Shown here one piece after another: positions 42,088 to 52,200 of a DNA stretch of 64,000 bases. Source of the stretch: an uncultured Anaerolineae bacterium (GTDB lineage Bacteria > Chloroflexota > Anaerolineae > Aggregatilineales > Phototrophicaceae); contig CAKQCB010000005.1 in NCBI GenBank assembly GCA_934216615.1, positions 124,001-188,000 on the forward strand. The letters are read 5' to 3'. The position numbers and the translations under genes were made by a program. Every line of letters begins with the position of its first letter. The stretch's first letter is position 1. The notes beneath the pieces are model-generated. The model made no database searches. It worked only from the letters and a program-made list of their open reading frames with translations, and had not been told where the DNA came from.

Positions 42088-45000
42088 ATGGCGCAGCAGG
42101 GCAGTCAACATTCAACGTCATCTTCAGAAGCAATATTTTCCCTTCAACATTTTTATTACGGGCCAGTGGTTCGTGACACAAAGGCAGATGATAAACAACG
42201 TCTATTAGGTGCGTCTGCGGGCGTTTCGCAAGAACAAATTGTGGCCGCCCTCAAAGAAACGCGCATCCCTGCAAGTCGTGACCCTGAATTTATGTCATGG
42301 GCAATCGTGCAGGGCAGTAAATCGCCTTTTATCTTCGTTCAAGCCGCGCTGGTCAACGGCGTTGTACAGCGTCATATCATCTTATTGCCGAGCGAAATTT
42401 TACGCGCTTATGGCGGAAACCTGCGCGATTTAAGTAAATTGCTCGAACCGAATATGCGCACGTTCTCGACAGTCGCCAATTCACTAGACCCGATCATTGT
42501 GCGGAATGTGACGTTACCCACCGAAAGCCAGCAAGAAACCGCCCTGCTTTCCCTGTTGAGCGCCACCCGTGACCGTTACAACATGATCGAAAGTTTACTG
42601 ACGGGCATCATTCATGGCATGAAAATTGTCATCAGCGATGCGCCAATGGTGATTCGCGAACGTCAGCAGTTTATCGAAGGGTTGTTGACCCTGCTGCCAC
42701 CACCCGCGCGTTTTGGCGTCACGTTCGCTACGCTCGGCATTCATCCGCCACCGGTAGAGGCACAAATCAGTTTCTACAGTGTGGATGCGCCTCAACCCAA
42801 TACGCTCGTTTATAAATGGCAAGAGACGACTTTGGCGTTTGGGGAAGTCGCTAAAAATGATTACAGCCGTTATATCTGTAGTCAGCTACGCCTCGACATC
42901 AATTTGGTCATTCAACAGGCAAACGCGTTAACCCCTGTGGCGGGGTGGCGTATTCGTCATGGGGATAACCTGCTCGAAGCGCTGAAATATGCGTCCTACC
43001 GTCTCAAAGTGGATAATGCGCTCATCAATCACCAACCCATCGAGACCGATGATGTCGCCAATATCTTGATGGAAGACCCCACGCTCACGGATGAATTACG
43101 GACGCAGTACATAGAACATCTCTTGGCCTTTTCGCTCGCCTTAGATGATGTAGAAGCGGCGGATTTACTGCCTAGAATTACCAGCGGTCAGCCTAAATTA
43201 GAACGTTCTATTTTGAACGCCTTGCTCACGGCGGTTGACAGTGGGAAAGCGTCGCGCGTTTATTCCCAACTCGCCACTTGGCTACGGATGCCTAACGGCT
43301 TACAAGGCATGTTCTGGATTGATGTCCTGCATCGTTCCGCTATCATCCACGCTGAAAACTTAGCCAAAGCCCAAGATGCGGATAGTTTAAATGCCTTTTT
43401 GCAAGATTTAGCCGAAGCACCCCTCTCTTTCTCGACGGGGGTCATCTTGCCTCAGTTATTAGATGTGGCCTTACCGCTCGTCTCTAAAAATAAACAACTG
43501 ACGGAAAACCTGATGTTGATCGCGGCGTCTACCTTGAGCATGGAACGCTGGCAAAAATTGCTCTCGTTAGCTTCTTTTGTAGAACAGTTACCCGTACCAG
43601 TGCGCGAATTTCTGAATTTTATACAAAACCCTCAGCGTCCCGTCGCCACACCCAATTTAGTCCAAAATGCCGTTCAAGTTTTCCCAGATATTTGGCAACC
43701 CCTTTTAGAGATTCGTTTTGCAGAACTCATTCTCAGCGCGGGGCGCATCGATCTGTTTGATACCATCACGCTCGACCATCTCGCCCAAAGTGCCACTAGC
43801 GACATCGGCACCAACTACGACAGTTGTTACCGTTGGTTAGTGCGCACCCTCGCTACCGACAGCGTGTTAGCCACATATGATATCAAAGGGCGCAAGAGCA
43901 TCTTGCAAATTTTATTAGCACGGGGGTTGTACGGTGAACTGGCCAACGAGCTTTCGCGCCATGCGCGTCTGTTCTACCCGCCAGATCAACAACAATTCAG
44001 CGACACGGTATACGAAATCTTCAAACAGACGCCCATCCTCCAAGACCAGATTGGGGGCGCCTTATATACGTTAAGCGTTCGCGATGTCAAACCCCTGCCT
44101 TTAGCGATGGCCTATTTTGGCGTGTTGGAACAGCATACATGGGCGAATGAACTGGCCTCCACCGCGATAGATTTGGTCACCTTACTGGCCGAAAACCGCA
44201 GTGCGGCCGAGAATGTCCCGCCGAAATCGCTGTATCTGTTGCTTCAGTTTTTTGCTAACCGACGCGAACCTCAATTTGTCTCGCTGGTGGCATCGCTACT
44301 CTCTGCAAGCGCGGCAAGACAGGGCGAAGCAGGCTATACCGCCATGTTGAATTTGGCGAAAATTTCTAACCCTAATGCGGAAGTACAAACCGCGATCACC
44401 GAAGCGTTACGCCAATACATTCGACGTGTCGATCAAGCGCGTGGGCAAGCCTTGATCAAACGCCCTGAACTTAATACATCTCTGCGCGAAGCGTTAGAAA
44501 TCACCCTGCTCATCAACAACATATTGAACGGGCAAGCCTTTACCGATTACGCTGACGCTTTGAATATCACGGCACACTTTTTGTTTGATACCGGTATGGC
44601 CTTCGCTAACCCGCTCTCACAGCCATCAGTGGGAACGTTGCTCAACGACTTAGATAGTCTGCTAGGCGGTTTGAGCCGTCAAGAATCGAATACCTTAGCC
44701 CTCTCCATGCTAGAGACGATTCGGCTCATTGGCGCACTCGCTATACAACACCGTACCGTGTACAGTCGTGAAAGTGAAGATCACATCCGCGCGATTTTGA
44801 ATGGGCAGACCGATGTGCGCACCATGCTCGATTTATTCCGCGTCATTGGGGGGTATTTCTCTCGCGGGCGCTGGGTGAGCGCACGCGCTGACCGTAAAAT
44901 TCCAGAACATGCGTTGGCCGACCGCGCCCTGAACAACCTATTCCCTGAAGTCCAAGCGATGAATCAGCTTTTGCGCCATGCGCTGGATGCGTTCCCCAAA

Positions 45001-45279
45001 GGTGAGAAAGTCAGCCTCAAGCCCGCGCTCATCACGGCTGAGATTGAAAGTATCTGGAGCGGGGTTGTTTTGCATGAACGTCGCCGTTTGGTGCATGACC
45101 TTGCGATTGATTTCCAGCATGTTTCAGAATTGATCCTCACCATCACGGAAAAAGTGGATATTCGCAGTTTATTGAGCGACAGTTCAACGGCGCGCAAACT
45201 TGACCAAGCAAAAAAATACCCCGACAACGGGCTTGAGTATTATCGTTTCATGCACGGATATTTCAAAAATCGCGCATAA
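42088..45279 (+). CDS. Large helical protein of unknown function (1063 residues)
   Basis: I do not recognise this protein with confidence. It has no signal peptide or membrane span, so it is likely cytoplasmic. Residues ~18-60 (HFYYGPVVRDTKADDKQ, RLLGASAGVSQEQIVAAL) and the following strand-rich region to ~260 recall the N-terminal domain of GTPase-associated protein 1 (GAP1-N), where a short YxGxxxG and an LLxxSxGxS segment occur; this similarity is weak. Residues ~290-1060 are almost wholly alpha-helical, repeat-like and Leu/Ala-rich, suggesting a solenoid scaffold. It lies between DUF423 and a secreted protein gene. A regulatory scaffold is possible but not shown. Confidence 0.6.
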   Translation: MAQQGSQHSTSSSEAIFSLQHFYYGPVVRDTKADDKQRLLGASAGVSQEQIVAALKETRIPASRDPEFMSWAIVQGSKSPFIFVQAALVNGVVQRHIILLPSEILRAYGGNLRDLSKLLEPNMRTFSTVANSLDPIIVRNVTLPTESQQETALLSLLSATRDRYNMIESLLTGIIHGMKIVISDAPMVIRERQQFIEGLLTLLPPPARFGVTFATLGIHPPPVEAQISFYSVDAPQPNTLVYKWQETTLAFGEVAKNDYSRYICSQLRLDINLVIQQANALTPVAGWRIRHGDNLLEALKYASYRLKVDNALINHQPIETDDVANILMEDPTLTDELRTQYIEHLLAFSLALDDVEAADLLPRITSGQPKLERSILNALLTAVDSGKASRVYSQLATWLRMPNGLQGMFWIDVLHRSAIIHAENLAKAQDADSLNAFLQDLAEAPLSFSTGVILPQLLDVALPLVSKNKQLTENLMLIAASTLSMERWQKLLSLASFVEQLPVPVREFLNFIQNPQRPVATPNLVQNAVQVFPDIWQPLLEIRFAELILSAGRIDLFDTITLDHLAQSATSDIGTNYDSCYRWLVRTLATDSVLATYDIKGRKSILQILLARGLYGELANELSRHARLFYPPDQQQFSDTVYEIFKQTPILQDQIGGALYTLSVRDVKPLPLAMAYFGVLEQHTWANELASTAIDLVTLLAENRSAAENVPPKSLYLLLQFFANRREPQFVSLVASLLSASAARQGEAGYTAMLNLAKISNPNAEVQTAITEALRQYIRRVDQARGQALIKRPELNTSLREALEITLLINNILNGQAFTDYADALNITAHFLFDTGMAFANPLSQPSVGTLLNDLDSLLGGLSRQESNTLALSMLETIRLIGALAIQHRTVYSRESEDHIRAILNGQTDVRTMLDLFRVIGGYFSRGRWVSARADRKIPEHALADRALNNLFPEVQAMNQLLRHALDAFPKGEKVSLKPALITAEIESIWSGVVLHERRRLVHDLAIDFQHVSELILTITEKVDIRSLLSDSSTARKLDQAKKYPDNGLEYYRFMHGYFKNRA

Positions 45280-45323
45280 TACTTCTATAGTCCTTATGCA
45301 CTTCTATCAGCGAAGCGATGTGT

Positions 45324-46562
45324 ATGAAAAATCGGTTGATCTTCATAAGCACGTTGTTAGTCGTCTATTGCCTCCTTTTATCCCCTCATGGTTTTAGTGT
45401 TGCTCAAGCCAGCGAAGTGCTGATCTCTGCCCCACGAACGATGAACGTCGCCCTCAGCGGTGTAGAATTGGACAGTGGGTTTCGTTATACCGCGTCACTC
45501 ATCAAGCCGGATGAGTTGATGGTCGAAGCGCTGTATCTCGAAGTGAAATTTCCAGAAATCATCACGCCAACGCAGGTGCTCACAACCGAACAACTCCAAT
45601 TTGAAGGCATGCGTCAGCAGGGCAATCAAACAATCTTATCGTGGTTTGCACGCGACATTGAACCGCATATCGCCATAGACGCGATCAGCTTTGTCACTGA
45701 GTCGCCCATCAGCACCGACATTGAAACCTATGCGGAATGGGTCGCCACGGCAGAACGTCATTACGAAATCGGCTCAACCTTACTGACCAATAAACCCGCA
45801 TTGACCCATGCCAACCTGTTTTCAGACGCGATCATCATTGGAGCTGAAGGCACAGGCGGTGAGATGCTTCCTGTAGGCGGGACGGGCGTCTTGATCGGCG
45901 TGGGGGCGAATCAACTTTTAGAAGAGACTGAAATCGTGGTGAGTAAACTTCCTAGCGAAGCCAACCCACCCGCCGAAGTCGGCGATTTTTGGTGGTGTTC
46001 GTTAGTCCAAATTGAGCATATTCCCGAAGGTGCGGCGGTCTCTGTCATTGTGCCGTTACGCCGTCCCATCGCGCCCTTCACGCCCGTGACGTTGTTCCGT
46101 CAAAACGCTGATGGAACATGGGAACAAATTCCCCAACAAGGCATCGTCACAGCGGATGGGCAGTCGGTCGCGTATGTGCATACGGGCGGGGTGATTGCGA
46201 CAGGTGTCTCTAACGAAATTCGCCCTGTGAACGCGGAATTGGTCGAAGCGCCAGACGAGGTACGGCGCGGGCAGGTTTTATCGAACCTCAGCCAATTCAT
46301 CCCTGTCGAAGACGATATTGATATGAACACCCTCACGATTATGGAGGATGAAGGGATTTACCCGCCTTGCGATCTCGAACCGTCCCCTGTAACGACGTGT
46401 CGCATGTTCGATGGCGTGTTCCGTCAATGTTTAGCGGGTTATACCCATTGTGTTTTCATGACAGAGGATTTTGGCATCTGCTTTGACCCGGGCGGGTTGG
46501 GCGACGTCGATGGGGCGCTTCAATGTCAGAACATTGAAGGCTCACCCCCACCCGAAACCTGA
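45324..46562 (+). CDS. Exported protein of unknown function
   Basis: A 412-residue protein with a signal peptide (MKNRLIFISTLLVVYCLLLS, cleavage probably after QAS near residue 32). The mature part is strand-rich, with a middle segment EGAAVSVIVPLRRPIAPFTPVTLFRQNADGTWEQIP that looks like an ALF or ZU5-type beta domain, then a Cys-rich end (six Cys within ~60 residues, e.g. CDLEPSPVTTCRMFDGVFRQC... split) that should form disulfides. There is no enzyme motif. ATG 45324 is preferred over ATG 45318 because the signal peptide starts there. It ends at a strong terminator. Confidence 0.6.
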   Translation: MKNRLIFISTLLVVYCLLLSPHGFSVAQASEVLISAPRTMNVALSGVELDSGFRYTASLIKPDELMVEALYLEVKFPEIITPTQVLTTEQLQFEGMRQQGNQTILSWFARDIEPHIAIDAISFVTESPISTDIETYAEWVATAERHYEIGSTLLTNKPALTHANLFSDAIIIGAEGTGGEMLPVGGTGVLIGVGANQLLEETEIVVSKLPSEANPPAEVGDFWWCSLVQIEHIPEGAAVSVIVPLRRPIAPFTPVTLFRQNADGTWEQIPQQGIVTADGQSVAYVHTGGVIATGVSNEIRPVNAELVEAPDEVRRGQVLSNLSQFIPVEDDIDMNTLTIMEDEGIYPPCDLEPSPVTTCRMFDGVFRQCLAGYTHCVFMTEDFGICFDPGGLGDVDGALQCQNIEGSPPPET

Positions 46563-46566
46563 AATC

Positions 46567-46601
46567 AAAAAGCCCTGCAGAGAAATTTTGCAGGGCTTTT
46601 T
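46567..46601. terminator. Bidirectional terminator between secreted-protein and DtxR-type genes
   Basis: AAAAAGCCCTGCA (46567-46579) pairs perfectly with TGCAGGGCTTTTT (46589-46601). The A and T tracts make it work on both strands. Confidence 0.9.
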
Positions 46602-46616
46602 AGACGTTCAAGTGCT

Positions 46617-47303
46617 TTAAAGCTCGTATTCTTCGGGTGAGCAGACCCGTAACACGCCTGCCAGCTCATGGCCGATGACGCGGTTTTCTTTGCCAATCGT
46701 CAATTGGAGCGGGCCGTTAAACGGGGCGCGCGCCATCAAGCGCAGTTGGGTGCCGGGCTTCAGCCCTAATTCTGCGAAATAGACCAGTTTATCGACATCG
46801 TGGGTGTTCACACGGCTGACGGTGTATTCCTGCCCGACTTCGACATCACTTAACGGGCTGTCAACCACGCGGGGCATCATACCGTCTTCGGTAGGAATCG
46901 GCTCACCATGAGGACAGCGTCGCGGGTTATTCGCCATTTCGGCCATGCGCGCAACGACACGATCACTTGCAGACTCGCCTAATGTATCCGCGGCATCGTG
47001 AACTTCATGCCAGCCAAATTTCATAACATCGACCAGAAAGACTTCAACCAGACGGTGCTTGCGGATATTGCGCAGCGCTTCAGCTTCGCCACTGCTGGTT
47101 AAGTAAACACCTTTATACGGTTGATGTTCTAAATATCCGGCTTCTTTTAAACGTTGAACCATGCGTGTCACGGCAGGAGCAGAAACATTCAAGGCATCTG
47201 CAAGTGCAGAAGTTGAAATATAGGGATTATTTTCTTGATAGTATGCAAGGCGGTACGCCTCTGCAAGATATTCTTGCATGCCTGCACTGGCACTCACTGA
47301 CAT
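46617..47303 (-). CDS. DtxR/MntR-family metal-dependent repressor with C-terminal FeoA-like domain
   Basis: A 228-residue regulator of iron or manganese genes. The winged helix (STSALADALNVSAPAVTRMVQRLKEAGYLEHQPYKGVYLT, ~30-70), the dimer region with metal ligands (RKHRLVEVFLVDVMKFGWHEVHDAAD: His, Glu, His), CPHGEPIPTEDG (Cys and His of the metal site) and a C-terminal SH3/FeoA domain (VSRVNTHDVDKLVYFAELGLKPGTQLRL) are all recognisable. The Cys at CPHG, also found in DtxR and IdeR, favours iron over manganese, though not decisively. ATG 47303 has GAGG before it; a TTG 12 bp earlier is ignored. It probably regulates itself through the palindrome upstream. Confidence 0.92.
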   Translation of the reverse strand: MSVSASAGMQEYLAEAYRLAYYQENNPYISTSALADALNVSAPAVTRMVQRLKEAGYLEHQPYKGVYLTSSGEAEALRNIRKHRLVEVFLVDVMKFGWHEVHDAADTLGESASDRVVARMAEMANNPRRCPHGEPIPTEDGMMPRVVDSPLSDVEVGQEYTVSRVNTHDVDKLVYFAELGLKPGTQLRLMARAPFNGPLQLTIGKENRVIGHELAGVLRVCSPEEYEL

Positions 47304-47325
47304 AGGCAACCTCAAGCCACCTTAA

Positions 47326-47374
47326 TTATGATGATAATCATCATAAATATAGCAATCTACACGTACTTTAGCAA
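47326..47374 (-). promoter_or_regulatory. Promoter and 21-bp palindromic operator of the DtxR-family gene
   Basis: On the minus strand TTGCTA (47369-47374) and TATATT (47346-47351) are separated by exactly 17 bp. Downstream of the -10, overlapping it by one base, is the perfect palindrome TTATGATGAT-A-ATCATCATAA (47326-47346, plus-strand order), covering the expected start site. It lies 23-43 bp before the start codon. The layout fits repression by a dimer or dimer pair of this regulator. Confidence 0.85.
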
Positions 47375-47410
47375 GGATTAAACCTCAAATTAAGCAATGT
47401 GTAAATATTA

Positions 47411-49225
47411 TCAATCCAATGGTATAGATGACCAATGGTTCAAATAATAGATCAACGCTTCAATTTGTTCGGGTGAAACACTGTAAATTAACTGGTGTGT
47501 CCCCTCCAAACGAAAGACATCCGCGAGTGTTTCCGCTGCCCCATCATGGAAGTAGGGTGCAGAATCATTTAAATAACGTAATGTAGGTGTATCGATATTG
47601 ACCCCATTCGACGTGCCGACATCGACGGCTTGCAAGTTTGTCCCAATCGTCCCCACATGACAAGAGGCACAGCCTTGCGCATCAAACACCGCTTGCCCTT
47701 CAGCAAAGAGATCAGGGTTGAGGATGGGCGCGGGGACAGGCGTAGGAAGCGCGTTCAAGTAAGCGGTCAAGACTTCTAAATCTAACGAAAGGTCGATTCG
47801 AGGTTGAAGCACCCCGTTTAAATCTTGGTCGAGGATCAAGCCTTCTCCACCCTGCAACCAGCGGATTTTTTCTTCGATGCCCGCCAGATCATGCCAGCGC
47901 CCTAACCATGTATACGGGACGGTTTCCGGCAGTGCGAATAATGTCGAGGTATTCGACGGGCCATTAGGGAAACCAACCCACGTATTTCCATCAGAATAGC
48001 CTTCAAAATGACACGTTGCACAGCTCAACCATCCGCTGTTACTCATGCGCGGGTCTTCCGCGCTGTGGAAAAGTTGCGCCCCTAAAAGTTGATCAATCGG
48101 CAAGGTGATGCGCGTGAGCTGTAACGTATCCAGTTCGATCAGCGTGTTGGTGTTAAAAATCGTGATCGACGCATCCAGCATGTTATGAACGAACAGCAGG
48201 GTATTGTCACGGTTGAGCATGATCCCGCGCGGGTTTGCGCCGACAGGTAAATTGGCGCGTGCCACGCCGGTATTGATATCGATCACCGAAACATTATTGG
48301 TGCCTGCGTTCGCGACATAAAGACGCTGAGCGAAACGATCCAATGCCAGCGCAAACGGCATATTCACGGGGCGGTCAGCCGTATCTAAGGCGATGCGCTG
48401 GGAAGTATTCACGCTCAACCCTTGAAGGTTCACCACGTTCACCACAGGGTATGCCGTACTGTCATACGTCAATTGAGGGTTTTGAGCGTTCAGGCGGGTT
48501 TGCGGAAGATAGGCCAAGCCCCGCGAAATATCCAGCTCAATCGACTGGAATAACGCGGTATCTGAACCTGTTTCGAGCGTCTGAATCACCCGTCTTTGAG
48601 GAAGGTAGATCAAACTCAGATCACCGCTCCACAAGTGCGTTACATACAGAAACTCACCCCATAGCGCCAAGCCTGTGGGAAACTGCCCTACGGGGATGGT
48701 GTACAACACTGCCCCCGCGTTGACATCCACAACGGCAATTTGACTACTGCCTTCCAGCGCCACATAGATCAAATTTCCGTCCTCAGTGACGATGCCGTAA
48801 GGATAATATCCATTTAGGGGAATGGTGGCGCTCACACGCTGGGTGTTCATATTGATCACACTCAGGGTATGATCGGCGCGGTTCGCCACAACCGCGCGGT
48901 TTGCGTCGGGCGAAAGCACCACACTACGCGGGTCACGCCCCACCGGAATTTCCGTCACCAAGCGACTTTGTGAAGGTACGGCAATCGTCACGCTGTTATT
49001 CAGCATATTCACGGCGATCAACGTGCGCGAGTCGATAGCGGATAGCGCCATCGTCGAAGAGGTATAGGCGCGGTTGAGGTTGGCATTGGGCAGCGCATAG
49101 AGAGGTAGTGCCGTCGGTTCAGGGATGGTTTGCGCCACAATCAGCGCGTTGGGTTGGCTCATCACCCATACGGCAACCCCGCAGATCAGCATCAATAAGG
49201 GCAATACCAGTCTATAGCGACTCAT
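47411..49225 (-). CDS. YVTN beta-propeller fused to a dihaem cytochrome c peroxidase-like domain
   Basis: A 604-residue exported protein. A signal/anchor (~6-30) precedes a seven-bladed YVTN-type propeller (~50-385): repeats such as ITVEIPVGRDPRSVVLSPDANRAVVANRAD and NLPVGANPRGIMLNRDNTLL. The C-terminal ~200 residues carry two haem sites, CATCH (402-406) and CASCH (519-523), with YFHDGAAETLADVFRLEGTH as in the C-terminal domain of the MauG/peroxidase group. A haem protein that reads or oxidises a bound partner on the cell surface is likely. It is 4-bp coupled (ATGA) to the 1055-residue protein gene upstream. Confidence 0.88.
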   Translation of the reverse strand: MSRYRLVLPLLMLICGVAVWVMSQPNALIVAQTIPEPTALPLYALPNANLNRAYTSSTMALSAIDSRTLIAVNMLNNSVTIAVPSQSRLVTEIPVGRDPRSVVLSPDANRAVVANRADHTLSVINMNTQRVSATIPLNGYYPYGIVTEDGNLIYVALEGSSQIAVVDVNAGAVLYTIPVGQFPTGLALWGEFLYVTHLWSGDLSLIYLPQRRVIQTLETGSDTALFQSIELDISRGLAYLPQTRLNAQNPQLTYDSTAYPVVNVVNLQGLSVNTSQRIALDTADRPVNMPFALALDRFAQRLYVANAGTNNVSVIDINTGVARANLPVGANPRGIMLNRDNTLLFVHNMLDASITIFNTNTLIELDTLQLTRITLPIDQLLGAQLFHSAEDPRMSNSGWLSCATCHFEGYSDGNTWVGFPNGPSNTSTLFALPETVPYTWLGRWHDLAGIEEKIRWLQGGEGLILDQDLNGVLQPRIDLSLDLEVLTAYLNALPTPVPAPILNPDLFAEGQAVFDAQGCASCHVGTIGTNLQAVDVGTSNGVNIDTPTLRYLNDSAPYFHDGAAETLADVFRLEGTHQLIYSVSPEQIEALIYYLNHWSSIPLD

Positions 49226-52200
49226 GGTATTCCACCTTCCATCAAACTTACCAAACGGTCATGAAACATCGTGAAGGCGCGCGCGGTGATCTGCGGTGTG
49301 CCTTGTGCATCCGTGCCGACAAGGACAAAAATCAGCGAACGCACATCAGAAGCAGCCAAGCCCGAGGTGCGGTTCAGCACTTCGATCTGTGAATATTCGC
49401 GCGTCAAATTTGTCGCGTTATAGGCATACGAGAGCGAGCGTCCGTTCAGAGGCAAGGTATCATCGGCCAAAATCCAGCCTGCGGTGGTTAGGGTGTGCAT
49501 AGCGCGGTAGCTCGTCCATGTTTCTGGGGCGACAAAATTAAAGTTATAAGCCAGCGCAGGTGGGATTTGCACACTGCTGTTGACGGCGTTCCAAGGAAGT
49601 GGGGTGAAGTCGGGCGGCAGCACATAGATATGATAACTTCCTCGTTGAATAACGCTCTCCTCGCCGAGCAAACTTCCGCTGTTGGGGTTGGTTAATACCC
49701 CATCTATAGGTTGACCGTTAGGGCGCACTTCAATCGCTACTTCCCATACGCCGACCTCGTCCGCAGTGACGGATTCCAGCGCGGTAAACCACCCGATTGA
49801 CGAAGTTTCACCCGCACCCTGATACTGCGTACCCGAAGGCGCGGTCACCGTCCAGAATACTTCAGACTGAATCGGCGGGGTGGCATAGCCCACCACCTGC
49901 AAGGGTTGGTTCAAGAAATACAGGTCGCCCGCGCGCACAGTTGTGGGCAAGAAAAAATAATCGACATCGGTATTATTGATGCGCATCAACGGCCCGCGGT
50001 CGGCGTCGCCCACACTACCGCGATACGGTGACATCACCGTAGGCGATGTTTCCGTTCGCGTCACGAGACTCAGCGAAGCATACCCGCCGACTTGTGCATC
50101 CGCGTTCACGATGTTTGCAAACAGATAGTGATAATCCCCCGCAAAGTCGCCCAACGCGCCCGCCCCTAACTGCTGGTTATACGGGTCTTGGGTCGTCCAT
50201 GAATAATCGACCTGCATCGGCAGCGCTGTGACAAATTGACGCGCGCTCACATCCGGCCGAACCGCGCTCACATACGCATAGCCGTTGAGTTCGCTTGTCG
50301 TTTCGTGGATGTCGTTTTCAGGGGGATAGGTTGTCCACGACAGCGACGGACGGATGGCATCATTTCCGTCACGTAGAGTCAGCACATCCCCACTAAAGAA
50401 GGGGAAGTTGAGCGTGAGTGCCCCTGTCACACGGTCAAAAACTTGGGTGAGATAGCGCGCCTGTGAATAGGGTTCGTCGCGGTGGATGAACCCGCGTTCG
50501 CCATGCACAACAAGGTTGGACTCCACTTCCGAAATCGCCCCCGCGCTTCGTAAACTTCCCGCCCATAAACGCCCCTGTGCGTCAGTGTAGCGCGCCTCGT
50601 AATCGATGAGGTATTCACCGACGACATCCAGCGTGATGAACGGGGTTTCAGCTTGGAAAACGCCGAAATCATTGGCCGTTCCGCTGTAGGTATATTCGAT
50701 AGTCTCAGCACCATCGGCAGGGAAAATCTGAATTTGCACGCTCACTTCAGCGGGCATGTGCGGTAAAAGGTGTAAGCCTGTCGCCACCAGATCACCGACG
50801 TGAAACGGCGTTCCCGAAAGCACATCCGGCATCATGTCGATAGGCTCGGCGATCAACACCGAATACGTCCCCCCGCCCTGATATTCATGCCCCTGCAAAT
50901 CTTGGATCATCCCCTGTGCGGTCACGGTGTAGAGACCATACTGGTCGAACACAAAACGACTGACATCACGGTTGAAGGTCGCAAACTGATACAGATCAAC
51001 AGGTGAATTAACGCCGAAGCGGGTGGCTTCGTCTTCTAAGATACTGGAGCGCTGTGCGCCTAAAATGGGGATATTCGCAAAACGAGTGACGCTCTCATCC
51101 GGCCGTGCGACGGTGATGCTGAGCGATCCGCTGGTTTCATCAAAGGGGATGAGCGGAACCACATCGGCGCGGTACTGGTTCAAAAATTGATTCGGCATAT
51201 ACGGTTCAAGCGAATAATAAGGCGCGTTATTTTCGCCGTTGGGGGGCAAAATATATGTCGGGCTGTTGAAGCGCACATGGTTGGATAACCCCACCCAATC
51301 CTGATCTTCTTCCGGCAACACACCTCGGCTTCCGTCGCTAGGATCGTCCATCCATAACACAAACGGAAGCTGTGTCACAGGCGGGTCATCTTCGGGCAGG
51401 TTGAGCGCGAATACAAACGGTAAGCGTAGTTGTAGGGCTTGGTCTGCGACTTCGGTCCAAGCGGACGTTTGTCCATCGCCATCGGTGTAGTAGCCCGTGA
51501 ATGTGGGGGTATACAAACCTGCGCTGATCGTCTCGGTGATCGGCATTTCATAGCGAAACACCAACACCTCATCGCGTATAAAGCCGAACACTTCGGAATA
51601 CAGCATGTCGGCTGAAGCGCGCGCAGGGTAGACCCCATGTATCGGCAAGCCACTAGGGGTGAATGTCGTTGACCAACCGTTGCCTGTCGTCACGTCAGGA
51701 ACAGCGCGTAAGTTCCCGTCGGCTTGTAAGGTGGCAATCGGTATCCATGCAATTTGGGCAGAAAAGATGCCCGAATCAGGGGATTCACTGGTGGTGAACG
51801 TGACAGGGATTTCAAACGTCAACCGTTCGCCCGCGCCCCATGTTGTGACGGCGGGGTTCATCGTCGCTGACCAAAATACGTCACGCCCCAAAATAGAGGC
51901 ATCGCTCAATGTGCCTCCAAATTGATAACCATCGGCATCATTTGGAAACAAAATCGCGGCAGGCCCACCCGGAAGCGAGTCTGGTAAAAGGTTTGGGTTC
52001 GACTCGGTATTAAAGCCCTCAACCGATGGGCTGATGGCATACGGGTCAGTGACCAACCCCCGCACCGTGATGCTGAACATGCCCGTAATGCCGGCGCGCG
52101 TCACAGCGGTATCCCCTGTGTTCATGTTGCGTACGTACACGGTTGCGTTGGCAAAGATCGCGTTCTGGGCGCCTTCGATGATCACTTCTGTGGGAATGAA

